Position numbers and translations under genes: made by a program
Assembly: GCF_003952225.1 (NCBI RefSeq)
Contig: NZ_CP034437.1
Coordinates: 6,553,001-6,617,000 of the forward strand
Source: Paenibacillus albus
Lineage (GTDB): Bacteria > Bacillota > Bacilli > Paenibacillales > Paenibacillaceae
DNA length: 64,000 nucleotides
Direction of reading: 5' to 3'
Shown here: in pieces, positions 26,105 through 35,415 of the stretch
How the letters are laid out: each line of letters opens with the position of its first letter
How positions within the stretch are numbered: position 1 is the stretch's first letter
Notes under the pieces: model-generated
Told to the model about the DNA's origin: nothing
Databases searched by the model: none
What the model saw: the letters and a program-made list of their open reading frames with translations, nothing else

Positions 26105-26608
26105 GATGTAGCTGGTTTGATGGACCTCTTTGGCTCGTTTGGCCGACTTTTGAGTGATGCTGGTTTGGTGGACTTCTTTGGTTCGTTTAGCCAACTTTTT
26201 CTCGATGTAGCTGGTTTTGTGGACTTCTTTGGTTCGTTTAGCGATCTATTGAGTGATGTAGCTGGTTTGGTGGGCTTCTTGTTGCTAGATGTGAATCCCT
26301 GGGGATTCTCTTGCGTTCATTCCGGCGATTTCTCGCTGATGTGAATCCCTGGGGGATTCTCTTGCGTTCTCATTTCGCCCAGCAGGAGCGGTACTCAGTA
26401 CCTCTCTTGCACTCTTTTCACTGCTTTGCAGCTCATGTGAGGTACTCAGTACCTCTCTTCCGCTTTTTCACTGCAATTTCGCCTCATGTGGGGTACTCAG
26501 AACCCCTCTTTCACCTTTTCACTGCTTTTCCAGCTCATGTGGGGTACTCAGAACCCCTCTTTCACCTTTTCACTGCTTTTTCAGCTCAAGTGAGGTACTC
26601 AGTACCTC
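26105..26608. repeat. leuA leader: eleven units phased at about 50 bp
   Basis: Three unrelated repeat types follow one another with almost constant spacing. Type 1 (GATGTAGCTGG...) starts at 26105, 26156, 26204 and 26255. Type 2 (GAATCCC..GGGATTC) is at 26293 and 26343. Type 3 is centred on GGTACTCAGTACC at 26390, 26439, 26490, 26541 and 26592. Type 3 palindromes change in both arms together (GAGGT...ACCTC or GGGGT...ACCCC). The stretch is between the T-boxes and leuA and should be transcribed with them. No supported gene lies in it. Confidence 0.8.
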
Positions 26609-26659
26609 TCTTCCACCTTCCATACTTACGCTTCACTCGAAGGTAGCATCTGCCCAACA

Positions 26660-27050
26660 AAAAAAGCCCATCGTCTCTTGTTTAATCAAGAGACGACAGG
26701 CTTCATGAGCTTGCCGCGGTACCACTCTCGTTGCCCGAACACTCAAGTTCGGACCCGCTTAAGCAGCTGCACATCCGGCGAGCATGGCACGGTGCCAAGC
26801 ACCGCTTCTCCCCTTCCATAAGCTGCACCCGATCACGGGGGTTAGCCGTAACTGGTGTACTCCCGGCAACGGACGCGCTTCGTGCTTAATGCCACAAAGC
26901 AATGCCCCTGCCGCGTTCCACCGTTCCGCTCCCAGGCGAGTTCGGATCATCCTTCGACTGCGTCGCACCACCCCGCAGCTCTCTGCTTTTCCCGGATTCG
27001 ATTCCTACTGCTCCTGTTCCTTGCGTTTGACTTATTTATGTTCACTTCAG
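26660..27050 (-). promoter_or_regulatory. Leucine T-box riboswitch, downstream copy
   Basis: On the minus strand this leader shows the AG-box-like CAGGAGCAGTAGG, the specifier loop GAACTCGCCTGGGAG with codon CTC (26938-26940, Leu) and the T-box AGAGTGGTACCGCGG (about 26714-26728). A terminator pairing CGTCTCTTG with CAAGAGACG and seven T residues ends at about 26664. Uncharged tRNA-Leu would favour the antiterminator and leuA expression. Confidence 0.92.
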
Positions 27051-27064
27051 TTGAATTAGCATCA

Positions 27065-27436
27065 TAAAAAAGCCTGCCATCCCTCGATCCAAACTGGATC
27101 AAGGGACGACAGACTTGTAAGTTCTGGCGCGGTACCACCCTCGTTGACGCCGCCCTGTTAAAAGCATAACGTCCACTTAAGCATGCTAACGATTCTAGAA
27201 GTCGTCAGCAATGCACCGGATCACGGCGGTTAACCGTAACAACGTACGCGAGCTGCTCCATCAGCCTTGGCCTTCGGCCAACAAAACATGGGCTCGTTTC
27301 CGCTATTCCGCTCCCAGGCGAGATTCAAGCTGTTACCCGTCTGCGTTGCACCAACCCGCAGCTCTCTGATCACGGCACTTAAGCTTTACTACTCCTGTTC
27401 AACGCGTTTCGCATAATGAATTGTGAAGTGTTGTTG
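27065..27436 (-). promoter_or_regulatory. Leucine T-box riboswitch, upstream copy
   Basis: A second complete T-box lies just upstream of the first. It has CAGGAGTAGTAAAGC, the specifier GAATCTCGCCTGGGAG with CTC (27320-27322, Leu), the T-box AGGGTGGTACCGCG (27128-27141) and a terminator ending in TTTTTT at about 27065. No clear promoter lies between the two, so both act in series on one transcript. Confidence 0.92.
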
Positions 27437-27439
27437 CCT

Positions 27440-27468
27440 ATTATATGCTCACGGAAATCGTCTGTCAA
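27440..27468 (-). promoter_or_regulatory. leuA promoter
   Basis: On the minus strand TTGACA (27463-27468) and TATAAT (27440-27445) are separated by 17 bp, a perfect sigma-A consensus just upstream of the T-box leaders. Confidence 0.92.
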
Positions 27469-27497
27469 TTCAGATATCGAACTGAGGCAAAATTAAT

Positions 27498-28526
27498 TTA
27501 ACTCCGCACCGACCATTCTTCGAGCGACAGCCCCGGCTCTGCCTTCATGTCGAGTGCCGTGAATTCGCCACGCGTCCACTTGTGATGCGCAGCCGCGCCG
27601 ATCATCGCGGCATTGTCCGTGCATAGCCCAAGCGGCGGAATCAGCAGCGGAATGCGAGCTTCTTCACAGCGTGCGGTCAATGCCGCGCGTAAGCCCCCAT
27701 TAGCAGCAACACCGCCGCAGAGCAGCAGCTGCTTGGCGCCTGTCTCGCGCACTGCACGCAATGCTTTTGTCACGAGCACGTCGATCACGGAGGACTGGAA
27801 TCCACGCGCAAGGGCCGCTTCGCGAAACGGTTCGCCCTTCATTTTCGCAGAGTTGATTGCAGCAAGAACCGCCGACTTCAGCCCGCTGAAGCTGAAATCA
27901 TACGAATCTGGCTCCAGCCACGCCCGAGGCATCACAACTTCTTCTTCCGCACTTTGAGCAAGCTTGTCGATATAAGGTCCGCCTGGATAAGGGAAATTCA
28001 ATGTCCGCGCTACTTTATCATACGCTTCTCCGACTGCATCATCGCGAGTTCGTCCAAGAATCTTGAACACACCTTCACTCTCCATGAGCACGAGCTCCGT
28101 ATGACCACCCGATGCAACGAGCGCCAGGCACGGATACTGCATCTCCGCGACAAGCTCATTCGCATAGATATGTCCGGCGATATGATGGGTGCCGATGAGG
28201 GGGAGATCTAACGCCATGGATAAGCTTTTGGCTGCGACGATGCCGACAAGCAGCGCCCCGACTAGCCCCGGACCTTGCGTAACCGCAATGGCCGACAAAT
28301 CGCGGAATGTCACGCCTGCCTCTGTTAACGCCTGCTCCATAATAAGCGTAATCGACTCGACATGCTTGCGGGATGCGATCTCCGGCACGACGCCTCCGAA
28401 TCTTTTGTGCGTATCAATTTGGCTCGAAACAATATTCGATAAAATATGTTTACCGCCGCGAATAACCGCTACCGACGTCTCGTCGCAGCTCGTTTCCACA
28501 GCGAGAATAAGTTCATTCGTCGTCAT
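27498..28526 (-). CDS. tsaD: tRNA N6-threonylcarbamoyladenosine synthase subunit TsaD
   Basis: The 342-residue protein has the ASKHA start ILAVETSCDETSVAV, the metal motif HHIAGHIYAN (about 111-120), SGGHTEL and the C-terminal CGGVAANGGLR and CTDNAAMI. With TsaB and TsaE it transfers threonylcarbamoyl to A37 of ANN-decoding tRNAs. The ATG at 28526 lies inside the end of rimI. It is the last gene of the thiL-tsaE-tsaB-rimI-tsaD cluster. Confidence 0.96.
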   Translation of the reverse strand: MTTNELILAVETSCDETSVAVIRGGKHILSNIVSSQIDTHKRFGGVVPEIASRKHVESITLIMEQALTEAGVTFRDLSAIAVTQGPGLVGALLVGIVAAKSLSMALDLPLIGTHHIAGHIYANELVAEMQYPCLALVASGGHTELVLMESEGVFKILGRTRDDAVGEAYDKVARTLNFPYPGGPYIDKLAQSAEEEVVMPRAWLEPDSYDFSFSGLKSAVLAAINSAKMKGEPFREAALARGFQSSVIDVLVTKALRAVRETGAKQLLLCGGVAANGGLRAALTARCEEARIPLLIPPLGLCTDNAAMIGAAAHHKWTRGEFTALDMKAEPGLSLEEWSVRS

Positions 28527-29013
28527 CTGCAAGCTCCACACCCGAGGAATCCAGCTCCGCCCACATAATGAGCGCATCCTCCATATTATCTGAATAATAA
28601 CCGGGGCGAACGCCTGACGGCTCGAATCCCAGTTTCTTGTACAAATGCTGAGCCACCATATTGGACACCCGCACCTCGAGCGTCATACGCTTCGCGCCGA
28701 ACATGACCGCAGTCCGCTGCAGCTCCACCATCAGCTTCGTGCCGAGCCCAAGACCGCGATATTGCTCACGAACAGCCACATTCGTCACATGCGCCTCATC
28801 CATAATCGTCCACATCCCGCCATAGCCGATCACATCGCCCTCGTAATCCATCACCATATAGCGGGCAAAATGATTATTCGTCAGCTCGTTCACGAAGGCT
28901 TCCTCGGTCCACGGACTCGTAAAGCTCTCCTTCTCTATGGCGACAATCGTTGGCACATCATCAAGCGTCATCATCCGAAAAACAAGACGGCTCACATCTT
29001 CGATAACTTTCAC
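28513..29013 (-). CDS. rimI: RimI-type ribosomal protein N-acetyltransferase
   Basis: The 166-residue GNAT protein has the acetyl-CoA site VREQYRGLGLGTKLM (about 82-96) and EVRVSNMVAQHLYKKLGFE. RimI acetylates the N-terminus of ribosomal protein bS18, and in Firmicutes the gene is kept inside the tsa cluster. The GTG start overlaps the tsaB stop (GTGA). Confidence 0.92.
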   Translation of the reverse strand: MKVIEDVSRLVFRMMTLDDVPTIVAIEKESFTSPWTEEAFVNELTNNHFARYMVMDYEGDVIGYGGMWTIMDEAHVTNVAVREQYRGLGLGTKLMVELQRTAVMFGAKRMTLEVRVSNMVAQHLYKKLGFEPSGVRPGYYSDNMEDALIMWAELDSSGVELADDDE

Positions 29014-29876
29014 TGTGACACGCCGCCCTTTCCTTCAGCCGCCTGCTGGGCTGTTTTCTCCTGTAGCTTTACTTCCGCTTCCGTCAGCTGCGTATAGTTC
29101 GGGATGAACGTATGCGCGTCGTCCTGCTCCCCGGCAGCGAGACGTTTAAGGCCAAGCGAAGCTACCGAGCGTCCTTCGAGGATATACGGCTGCTTGCGCA
29201 CCTCTACGGCAATGCCGGCTTCAGCGCAAAGCTCCCGCAGCCGATCTGCTTGCACTTCGTGCAGCTCCAAGTCGCCGACAATCCAGATAGCCGAAGGGAG
29301 TGATTCCGATTCCGATGATGAAGCTACGATTTCTGCGAGCTTGGCGACAAGCTTGTCCACCCAATCATGCATGAGGCGTATGCCGTCTCGAGCCAACCTG
29401 GTCCACGTGCCATCACCATCTGATGCAGCTTCGAACAATGCCGTATATACCTGTCCGCGTCTTGCGTCCATAATCGGGACGATCCACACAGGTGCGCCTG
29501 TCTGCGACTGCGAATGCGACTGCTCTACAGCTGCATGGGACTGCCACGCGCCAAAACCAAGTGCCTCAATGCTGGAGACGCCGACGAGCGGCTTGTTCCA
29601 TACCCAAGACAGCGTTTTGCCGACGGAAACGGCGATTCGCATGCCTGTGTAAGATCCGGGACCGCGTCCAATCGCAATGCCGTCCAGCTCTTCCGGCTTG
29701 ACGCCGTTGTCCGCGAGGATCTGCTGTACAATCGATACGGTATGAACCGAATGATTGCGCTCCGCAAGCGACTGGATGTCTTGTAAAACCTCTTGTCCGC
29801 GCACAAGCGCACAGGCCAAAGAGGCTGTTGATGTATCTAGTGCGAGCACGAGCTGCTGCCCCGTATGTTCACTCAT
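29010..29876 (-). CDS. tsaB: tRNA threonylcarbamoyladenosine accessory protein TsaB
   Basis: The 288-residue protein has the ASKHA-like start LVLALDTSTASLACAL and the TsaB motif GRGPGSYTGMRIAVSVGKTL (about 69-88). It is an inactive paralogue of TsaD that forms a dimer with it and supports t6A formation. The ATG at 29876 overlaps the tsaE stop in ATGA form, with AGGAGC upstream. Confidence 0.95.
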   Translation of the reverse strand: MSEHTGQQLVLALDTSTASLACALVRGQEVLQDIQSLAERNHSVHTVSIVQQILADNGVKPEELDGIAIGRGPGSYTGMRIAVSVGKTLSWVWNKPLVGVSSIEALGFGAWQSHAAVEQSHSQSQTGAPVWIVPIMDARRGQVYTALFEAASDGDGTWTRLARDGIRLMHDWVDKLVAKLAEIVASSSESESLPSAIWIVGDLELHEVQADRLRELCAEAGIAVEVRKQPYILEGRSVASLGLKRLAAGEQDDAHTFIPNYTQLTEAEVKLQEKTAQQAAEGKGGVSQ

Positions 29877-30361
29877 TTGTTTCGTGCTCCTATCGCCTGT
29901 AATTGTTTGCACCACGTCACGTACTGCGCGCCGATGCCGGTTATCGTAATCCGCCGCGCTTCGTCGCCTAAGTGCGTGATGTACATCTGCAGCCGATCCG
30001 GCGGAAGCAGCGCTTCAATGAGGCTTGCCCATTCGACAATCGTGACACCATCGCCGAAGAAATAGTCGTCGAGACCCAGCTCGTCCGCCTCGTCCTCGGA
30101 CAACCGATAAACATCCATATGATAAAGCGGCAGCTGCGCGCCTTTGTATTCTTTTATAATCGTAAACGTCGGACTATTCACGACGCCTGGCACACCGATT
30201 CCGGCTGCAAAAGCTTGCGAGAATCGCGTTTTGCCCGCGCCAAGATCGCCGTCCAGCGCCAGCACCGTTCCCGGCACTGCCCAGCCCGCCAGGAGCTGCG
30301 CCAAACGGACGGTATCCCCTTCGTTCTCCGTCATCCATATGACTTCCATTTGCTCACTCAT
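29873..30361 (-). CDS. tsaE: tRNA threonylcarbamoyladenosine ATPase TsaE
   Basis: The 162-residue protein has the P-loop [12 protein letters not shown] (about 38-49), [11 protein letters not shown] and HMDVYRL. TsaE hydrolyses ATP to drive turnover of the TsaBD complex. It begins 17 bases after thiL. Confidence 0.95.
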   Translation of the reverse strand: MSEQMEVIWMTENEGDTVRLAQLLAGWAVPGTVLALDGDLGAGKTRFSQAFAAGIGVPGVVNSPTFTIIKEYKGAQLPLYHMDVYRLSEDEADELGLDDYFFGDGVTIVEWASLIEALLPPDRLQMYITHLGDEARRITITGIGAQYVTWCKQLQAIGARNK

Positions 30362-30378
30362 GAAGCGTATCTCAGCTC

Positions 30379-31437
30379 CTAATTTCCAAAATGATTATAA
30401 CCGCGCTTCGCCAGCGCTTCCCGCTGCGGCTCGGCCAATTTGCCAGAGCCTCTTTCAGCAAAATCGCGAATGAGGGCAACGCCGGCAGGTCCTGCCTCGA
30501 CCTCGCCGATGAGGTACATCGGCAGGCCGGCGGCGGCGAGCTCCGCCTTCGCCGCCTGAGCATCTGCTGCTGCAATCGTGCCGAGCAGCATGTAGTCTTC
30601 GCCGCCGTAGAGGATCCAGTTCAGCGGATCCTCGCCGCAGCTGTGCGCGTAGGCGGTCATGCTGCCGCTGCGCGGCAGCAGCGACTCGCGCAGCGCGAGA
30701 GCAACGCCCGAAGCCTCGGCGATTTCCCAGGCTTCGCTGGCGAGTCCGTCGCTGATGTCATTCAGCGACGTGATCGTTCCGCGCGCGGCGAGCATCCGCG
30801 CCGCGCGAACCGATGGCGCCGGGCGCTGGTGTGCTTGCACCAGCGCCGAGGCGCTCTGCGGCAGCGGCGCGCGTGCGGCCGCCGCGGCGAGCAAAGCGTG
30901 AAGACCGGCCGCGGCCATTCCCGCGGGGCCGGTCACGAACACGGCGTCGCCGGGCGCTGCGCCTGCCCGGCGGATCGCCGCTCCTGCCGTGACGGTTCCC
31001 ATCACCGTCACGGATACAACCATGTGCAGCGGCGCCGATGTCGTGTCGCCGCCAACGATCGCGACGCCATAGGCATTGGCGCACGCGAACAGCCCGTCAT
31101 AGAGCCGGCTTATTCGTGCCGGCTCCCAAGCTGGCGGTGCGCTGATCGATACCAGCGCATGCCGGGGCTCGCCGCCCATTGCCGCAATATCGCTGATATT
31201 GGCGGCAAGTGCTTTCCAGCCGATGTCGAAAGCCTCCATCGTCGCGTCACTGAAATGGACGGTCTCGACCATCGTGTCGACCGCCATCAGCCACTGCAGC
31301 TCGCCGCCGGCAACACTCGGCGGAGTCTCTACAATCGCGGCATCATCGCCGATGCCGAGCACAACACCTTGCTCCTGAAGCAGCGCCGTGCTTTGGCGGC
31401 CTTCCGTCCAGTAGCGTATCCGCGCAAACTCATCCAT
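30379..31437 (-). CDS. thiL: Thiamine-monophosphate kinase ThiL
   Basis: The 352-residue enzyme phosphorylates thiamine monophosphate to the active diphosphate. It shows GIGDDAAIV (metal site), [23 protein letters not shown] and GGDTTSAP. The middle (about 170-220) is unusually rich in Ala and GC. It starts behind AGGAGGTGG at 31437 and leads the tsa cluster, as in many Firmicutes. Confidence 0.95.
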   Translation of the reverse strand: MDEFARIRYWTEGRQSTALLQEQGVVLGIGDDAAIVETPPSVAGGELQWLMAVDTMVETVHFSDATMEAFDIGWKALAANISDIAAMGGEPRHALVSISAPPAWEPARISRLYDGLFACANAYGVAIVGGDTTSAPLHMVVSVTVMGTVTAGAAIRRAGAAPGDAVFVTGPAGMAAAGLHALLAAAAARAPLPQSASALVQAHQRPAPSVRAARMLAARGTITSLNDISDGLASEAWEIAEASGVALALRESLLPRSGSMTAYAHSCGEDPLNWILYGGEDYMLLGTIAAADAQAAKAELAAAGLPMYLIGEVEAGPAGVALIRDFAERGSGKLAEPQREALAKRGYNHFGN

Positions 31438-31542
31438 TTTGGGCCACCTCCTGCCACGCGCCGCTCTTTTTCCCTTTTGTCCAGTAATACCGCAGCCGTT
31501 TGGCCTGATTGCCGATTTCACCGCATTTGCTTAATTTACCTT

Positions 31543-31571
31543 ATTATATCGGTCAAGCACTCTACCCGCAA
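31543..31571 (-). promoter_or_regulatory. thiL-tsa operon promoter
   Basis: On the minus strand TTGCGG (31566-31571) and TATAAT (31543-31548) are 17 bp apart, about 105 bases before thiL. Confidence 0.65.
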
Positions 31572-31614
31572 CAAAACAGGCAAGACCGCGCCAGCGCGCA
31601 GCCTTGCCTTATTC
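31572..31614 (-). terminator. Terminator after the YitT-family gene
   Basis: On the minus strand GGCAAGG...CGCGC and GCGCGG..CTTGCC form a long stem followed by TGTTTTGTT. It directly abuts the promoter of the thiL operon. Confidence 0.65.
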
Positions 31615-31635
31615 GGGCAACCTATACCGTAGACA

Positions 31636-32502
31636 CTAGTGAATCGCGCGCTTCTTGAAGCGTCCGCCTTTCACGTCGTGAATGTTGCCAACCGCGAGAA
31701 AAGCAGTCGGATCGAGCTCCTGCACAATCGACTTCATCTTCGCCTCTTCGAGACGCGTAATGACGCAGAAGATAACCCGCTTCGAGCCACCGGAGAACGC
31801 CCCTTCCCCGTGCAAATACGTCACGCCACGGCCTAGACGGCTGATGATTGCATCGCCGATTTCTTTCCACTCCTGACTGATAATCCAGACCGACTTCGAC
31901 TGGTCGATCCCCTCCAGCGTCACGTCTATGACCTTGAAGGCAATGTAATAGGCAATCAGAGAGTACATCGCGCTATCCCAAGAGAAGACGAAGCCCGCGC
32001 TGCCGAGAATAAACAGATTGAAGAACATGACGATCTCGCCGACCGAGAACGGAGTCTTCTTCGTAAACAGAATTGCAATAATTTCCGTCCCATCGAGCGA
32101 TCCCCCGAACCGGATGACGAGACCAACGCCGATACCGAGTATAACCCCACCGATAACCGGAGCGAGGAATGTACTATACGTCAGCGCCTTCACTGGGTGC
32201 AGCAGCGTCGTTCCAACAGACATAACGACGACTCCATAAAGCGTGGAAAGAGCGAACGTCTTACCAATTTGTTTGTATCCGATGATGAGAAAAGGCAAGT
32301 TTAGCAAGAATAGAAAGATACCGAGCGGCAAGCCTGTTAAGTGAGAAACGATGATCGAGATACCGACAATTCCACCGTCAATGATGTTGTTCGGCACGAG
32401 AAAAATCTCAAGCGCGACAGCCACAAGCGCAGCGCCAATAGTAAGAAACACAATTCTAGAAAGCAGTTCGAGTTTCGTCAACCGATAATGCTGTTTAGCC
32501 AT
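31636..32502 (-). CDS. YitT-family membrane protein (DUF161/DUF2179)
   Basis: The ~288-residue protein has five to six membrane helices in the first 190 residues (family motifs NIIDGGIVGISII and RFGGSLDGTEIIA). A soluble C-terminal DUF2179 domain (about 205-285) ends KGGRFKKRAIH. These proteins are common in Firmicutes; their transport role is not established. The ATG at 32502 follows AGGGGGG. Confidence 0.9.
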   Translation of the reverse strand: MAKQHYRLTKLELLSRIVFLTIGAALVAVALEIFLVPNNIIDGGIVGISIIVSHLTGLPLGIFLFLLNLPFLIIGYKQIGKTFALSTLYGVVVMSVGTTLLHPVKALTYSTFLAPVIGGVILGIGVGLVIRFGGSLDGTEIIAILFTKKTPFSVGEIVMFFNLFILGSAGFVFSWDSAMYSLIAYYIAFKVIDVTLEGIDQSKSVWIISQEWKEIGDAIISRLGRGVTYLHGEGAFSGGSKRVIFCVITRLEEAKMKSIVQELDPTAFLAVGNIHDVKGGRFKKRAIH

Positions 32503-32858
32503 ATGATCCCCCCTAAAGCTAATCAAAATCGCGAAAAATGAGCTTATTTATCCATTATAACCTTTTTTAAGCCGAAAACCAAATATAAACCCATGTTATC
32601 TTCATCTTTTAAATCTTTATATCTTCCAATCGTCATCTTTCGATGTTTAATGCAGCGTTGAGTATGTACCGATTCAGGCGGTGCATTGCGTTGTCCGCCT
32701 GCCGATTACACGCCAAAACACCGCTTTACTACCTCCCATCACCCGTTTCAGACTAATTCCGACCCTCACCTTCAACTGGTGCGAGTTCCAATACAGAGAC
32801 TCCAATAATGCGCCTCTCGGCCAGCAGATTGACTTTTTTTCCACTTACCTCCGTCCTC

Positions 32859-33456
32859 GAAAATCGCTTTTTTGTACTCTCACGCTTGATTTCCTCCACT
32901 CGCGATGCTGAGAGTCTCGTTTATCGACTCTCAATCGGCAATTCAGCCGCTTTGCACCCGCTCTCCTCCTCGAGAGTCGCTTTTTCGCACTCTCACGCTC
33001 GATTTTCACCGCTTTCGGGGCTGAGAGTCGGATTACACGATTCTCAGCCCCATACCGACAATGGCCGCTTCGGCATTGCTCTCGCTGAGCCCTGATCGTC
33101 ACTTCGAGAGCGGCTTTTCCCCCTCTCACATGCGATTTTCCACCAATCCAGCCACTGAGAGAGTCTTTTCCCTCTCTCACCACGCATCACACACTGGTCA
33201 CGCCCTGCTCCCCACCTCGAGAGCGGCTTTTCCCTCTCTCACACGCGTTCCCCCACCAATTCAGCCAGCAAGAGAGGCTTTCCCGCTTCTCAGCAGCCAT
33301 CTCCCACCGGTTACACCCTGCTCCGCGCTTCGAGAGCGGCTTTTCCCTCTCTCACACGCGTTCCCCCACCAATCCAGCCACTAAGAGCGGCTTTTCCCTC
33401 TCTCACACACGTTTCCCCACCAATCCAGCCACTAAGAGAGGCTTTTTCCTCTCTCA
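32859..33456. repeat. Palindrome array B: eleven GAGAG...CTCTC hairpins with 51/62-bp spacing
   Basis: Hairpin units start at 32859, 32910, 32972, 33023, 33106, 33157, 33219, 33271, 33332, 33383 and 33434. Spacings are 51, 62, 51, 83, 51, 62, 52, 61, 51 and 51 bp. Arms vary together: GAGAGTC with GACTCTC, GAGAGAGG with CCTCTCTC. Linkers such as CACCAATCCAGCCACTAA recur. The array fills the intergenic stretch between two divergent genes (yitT and chrS). No gene is supported in 32503-33686. Confidence 0.85.
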
Positions 33457-33686
33457 GCCAATATGCAATTCAGTTAGTTAGTTTAAGATCTCATTGGCAT
33501 AGTTAAGCTACAGTCTGAGTCCAGTCTCAGCTAGAGTCCCGCTAGTGAAAATTAATAGCCAACAAAAAAGTACAACCCTTCTCCCATTCCCCTATTGCCC
33601 CCGTCACCAAAATAAGTTACTTTTAAACATAACGAAACTTTTCACCATATACGACTTACTATTCGCATACATAAGGAGCCATTAAC

Positions 33687-34136
33687 ATGCCAATCGACGA
33701 TATCGACCGTCATATCATACGTCTTCTGAACAAGGATGGGCGCATGTCCTATACCGACCTCGCGAAGGAGGTAGGACTATCCCGCGTCGCTGTGCAGGCG
33801 CGCGTTGCTACGCTCATGGAGAACGGCGTCATTGAGCGATTCTCCGCCGTCGTCAATCCGGAGAAGCTCGGCATCAACGTCTCAGGGTTCTTCAACGTCG
33901 AGGTGGAGCCGCAGCACCTGTACGAAGTCGCAAGCCGGCTCGCCGATGAGCCGGTCGTGACGAGCTTGTATCATATGTCCGGCCCGAGCAAGCTGCATAT
34001 GCATGCCCTGTTCGCGAATAATCAGGAGATGGAAGCCTTCCTCATCGGGACGCTCTATAAACTAGAAGGCGTCACAAGCGTAGACAGCCAAGTGCTGATC
34101 ACAAGGTACAAAAGCCGCATGGGAATGAGGTTATAA
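33687..34136 (+). CDS. chrS: Lrp/AsnC-family regulator of the chromate transporter pair
   Basis: The 149-residue protein has an N-terminal HTH ([20 protein letters not shown], then [15 protein letters not shown]) and a C-terminal RAM-like domain. In B. subtilis the Lrp-type ChrS (YwrC) lies next to and represses chr3N-chr3C; the same order here supports the call. It is followed after one base by the first transporter gene. Confidence 0.8.
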   Translation: MPIDDIDRHIIRLLNKDGRMSYTDLAKEVGLSRVAVQARVATLMENGVIERFSAVVNPEKLGINVSGFFNVEVEPQHLYEVASRLADEPVVTSLYHMSGPSKLHMHALFANNQEMEAFLIGTLYKLEGVTSVDSQVLITRYKSRMGMRL

Positions 34137-34137
34137 C

Positions 34138-34755
34138 GTGACCAATACCAATCCTACGACTTCTCCAAGCTTAAAAACCTACACCCAGCTCTGCTGGGCG
34201 ATGATGAAGACCGGCATTCTCGGCTATGGCGGCGGACCGTCAATTATTCCGCTTATCCGCTACGAAGCGGTAACGAAGCATCGCTGGCTCGCGGACGAGG
34301 AGTTCGGCGAGATTCTCGCCCTCGCCAATGCGCTGCCGGGTCCTATCGCGACGAAGCTTGCCGCTTATCTTGGCTACCGGCTGAAGGGCTCGCTTGGCGC
34401 AATTCTCTCGGTGCTCGCCCACATCTTGCCTTCGTCCATCGCGATGCTGTCACTGCTATCGGCGGTGAACTACCTCAGCCATTCCGTCATTGTCCGAGGC
34501 ATGATCAGCGCCGTCGCACCGGTCATCGCCGTCATGCTCGGCGTCATGGCATACGAATTCGGCGAACGCGCCGTGAAGGGGCTCGGCCGCAAGCTCGGCA
34601 TCGTCATGCTGCTCGCATCCTTTGCGCTGCTGCAGCTGCTCGGTGTCCATCCCGCGATTGTGATCGTCCTGTTCCTTGCGTACGGAGCGATGCATTTCAA
34701 GCTGCTCGGCCGCCTGCAGCGCACCAAATCGACCCATAATTCGGGACAGAAATGA
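34138..34755 (+). CDS. chr3N: Chromate transporter, N-terminal-type half (short CHR)
   Basis: The 205-residue membrane protein has the CHR signature ILGYGGGPSIIPLIR near residue 28 and LANALPGPIATKLAAYLG near residue 62. Short CHR proteins work as pairs of opposite topology; the partner follows at 34767. The pair probably exports chromate. GTG start directly after the regulator. Confidence 0.88.
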   Translation: MTNTNPTTSPSLKTYTQLCWAMMKTGILGYGGGPSIIPLIRYEAVTKHRWLADEEFGEILALANALPGPIATKLAAYLGYRLKGSLGAILSVLAHILPSSIAMLSLLSAVNYLSHSVIVRGMISAVAPVIAVMLGVMAYEFGERAVKGLGRKLGIVMLLASFALLQLLGVHPAIVIVLFLAYGAMHFKLLGRLQRTKSTHNSGQK

Positions 34756-34766
34756 GGCTCGCCTAA

Positions 34767-35303
34767 ATGGAATGGCTCAAACTAGTATTCGGCTTCTTCA
34801 TCGCCAACGTGCTTGGCTATGGCGGCGGTCCATCCTCGATCCCGCTTATGTATCAAGAAATTGTTACGCATTATCACTGGACGAACGACGCAGAATTCTC
34901 GAACATTCTTGCTCTGGGCAACGCGCTGCCCGGCCCGATTGCGACGAAGATCGCGACCTATGTCGGCTATGAAGCCGCCGGATGGGTTGGCATTGCCGCA
35001 GCGCTGATTGCGACGATCGTGCCATCCGCCGTTGCGCTCATCATCCTGCTCAAAGTGCTGAAGAAACACCGCTCGTCCCCTGTCGTCAAAGGCATGACGC
35101 TGCTCGTTCAGCCCGTCATCGCGATCATGATGGTGCTGCTCACCTGGCAGATGGGCAGAACATCAGTCCACGACATCGGCATCTGGCAAGGGCTGATCAT
35201 CGCAGCCGTCGCCTTCTGGGCCATGCAAATCCGCCGCATCCACCCAGCCTTCGTCATCATCGCGGCGTTCGCTTATGGGGGACTCGTTCTCCCCTTGCTA
35301 TAG
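34767..35303 (+). CDS. chr3C: Chromate transporter, C-terminal-type half (short CHR)
   Basis: The 178-residue membrane protein repeats the CHR pattern (LGYGGGPSSIPLMYQE near residue 17, LGNALPGPIATKIATYVG near residue 50). It is paired with the preceding gene, 11 bases upstream, and ends before a strong terminator. Confidence 0.88.
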   Translation: MEWLKLVFGFFIANVLGYGGGPSSIPLMYQEIVTHYHWTNDAEFSNILALGNALPGPIATKIATYVGYEAAGWVGIAAALIATIVPSAVALIILLKVLKKHRSSPVVKGMTLLVQPVIAIMMVLLTWQMGRTSVHDIGIWQGLIIAAVAFWAMQIRRIHPAFVIIAAFAYGGLVLPLL

Positions 35304-35331
35304 CCGAATCCTACAATCCGCTGCACAGCAA

Positions 35332-35377
35332 AGAGCGCCCCAGCCTCGGTCACCCGAAGCCAAGGGCGCTCCTTTTT
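35332..35377 (+). terminator. Terminator after the chromate operon
   Basis: AGAGCGCCC and GGGCGCTC pair across an inner loop and are followed by CTTTTTC. Confidence 0.85.
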
Positions 35378-35415
35378 CATTAATCCCTAATTGCTTATAC
35401 TGCCCTACTTGCTCG

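Noticed and set aside
26081-26646. Plus-strand frames with peptide repeats in the leuA leader
   Set aside because: They have no ribosome sites, are antisense to the leader, and the repeats are explained by the phased DNA units.
30391-31632. 413-codon plus-strand frame opposite thiL
   Set aside because: High GC on the thiL strand leaves the opposite frame open; the Arg/Ala/His-rich translation has no fold and thiL is certain.
33061-33384. 107-codon frame with repeated RERLFPLS-like peptides
   Set aside because: It arises from the palindrome array; the 62-bp steps are not multiples of three and no start signal exists.
32859-33456. CRISPR array
   Set aside because: The palindromes vary, linkers between them are themselves repeated rather than unique, spacing alternates between two values, and no cas genes are near.
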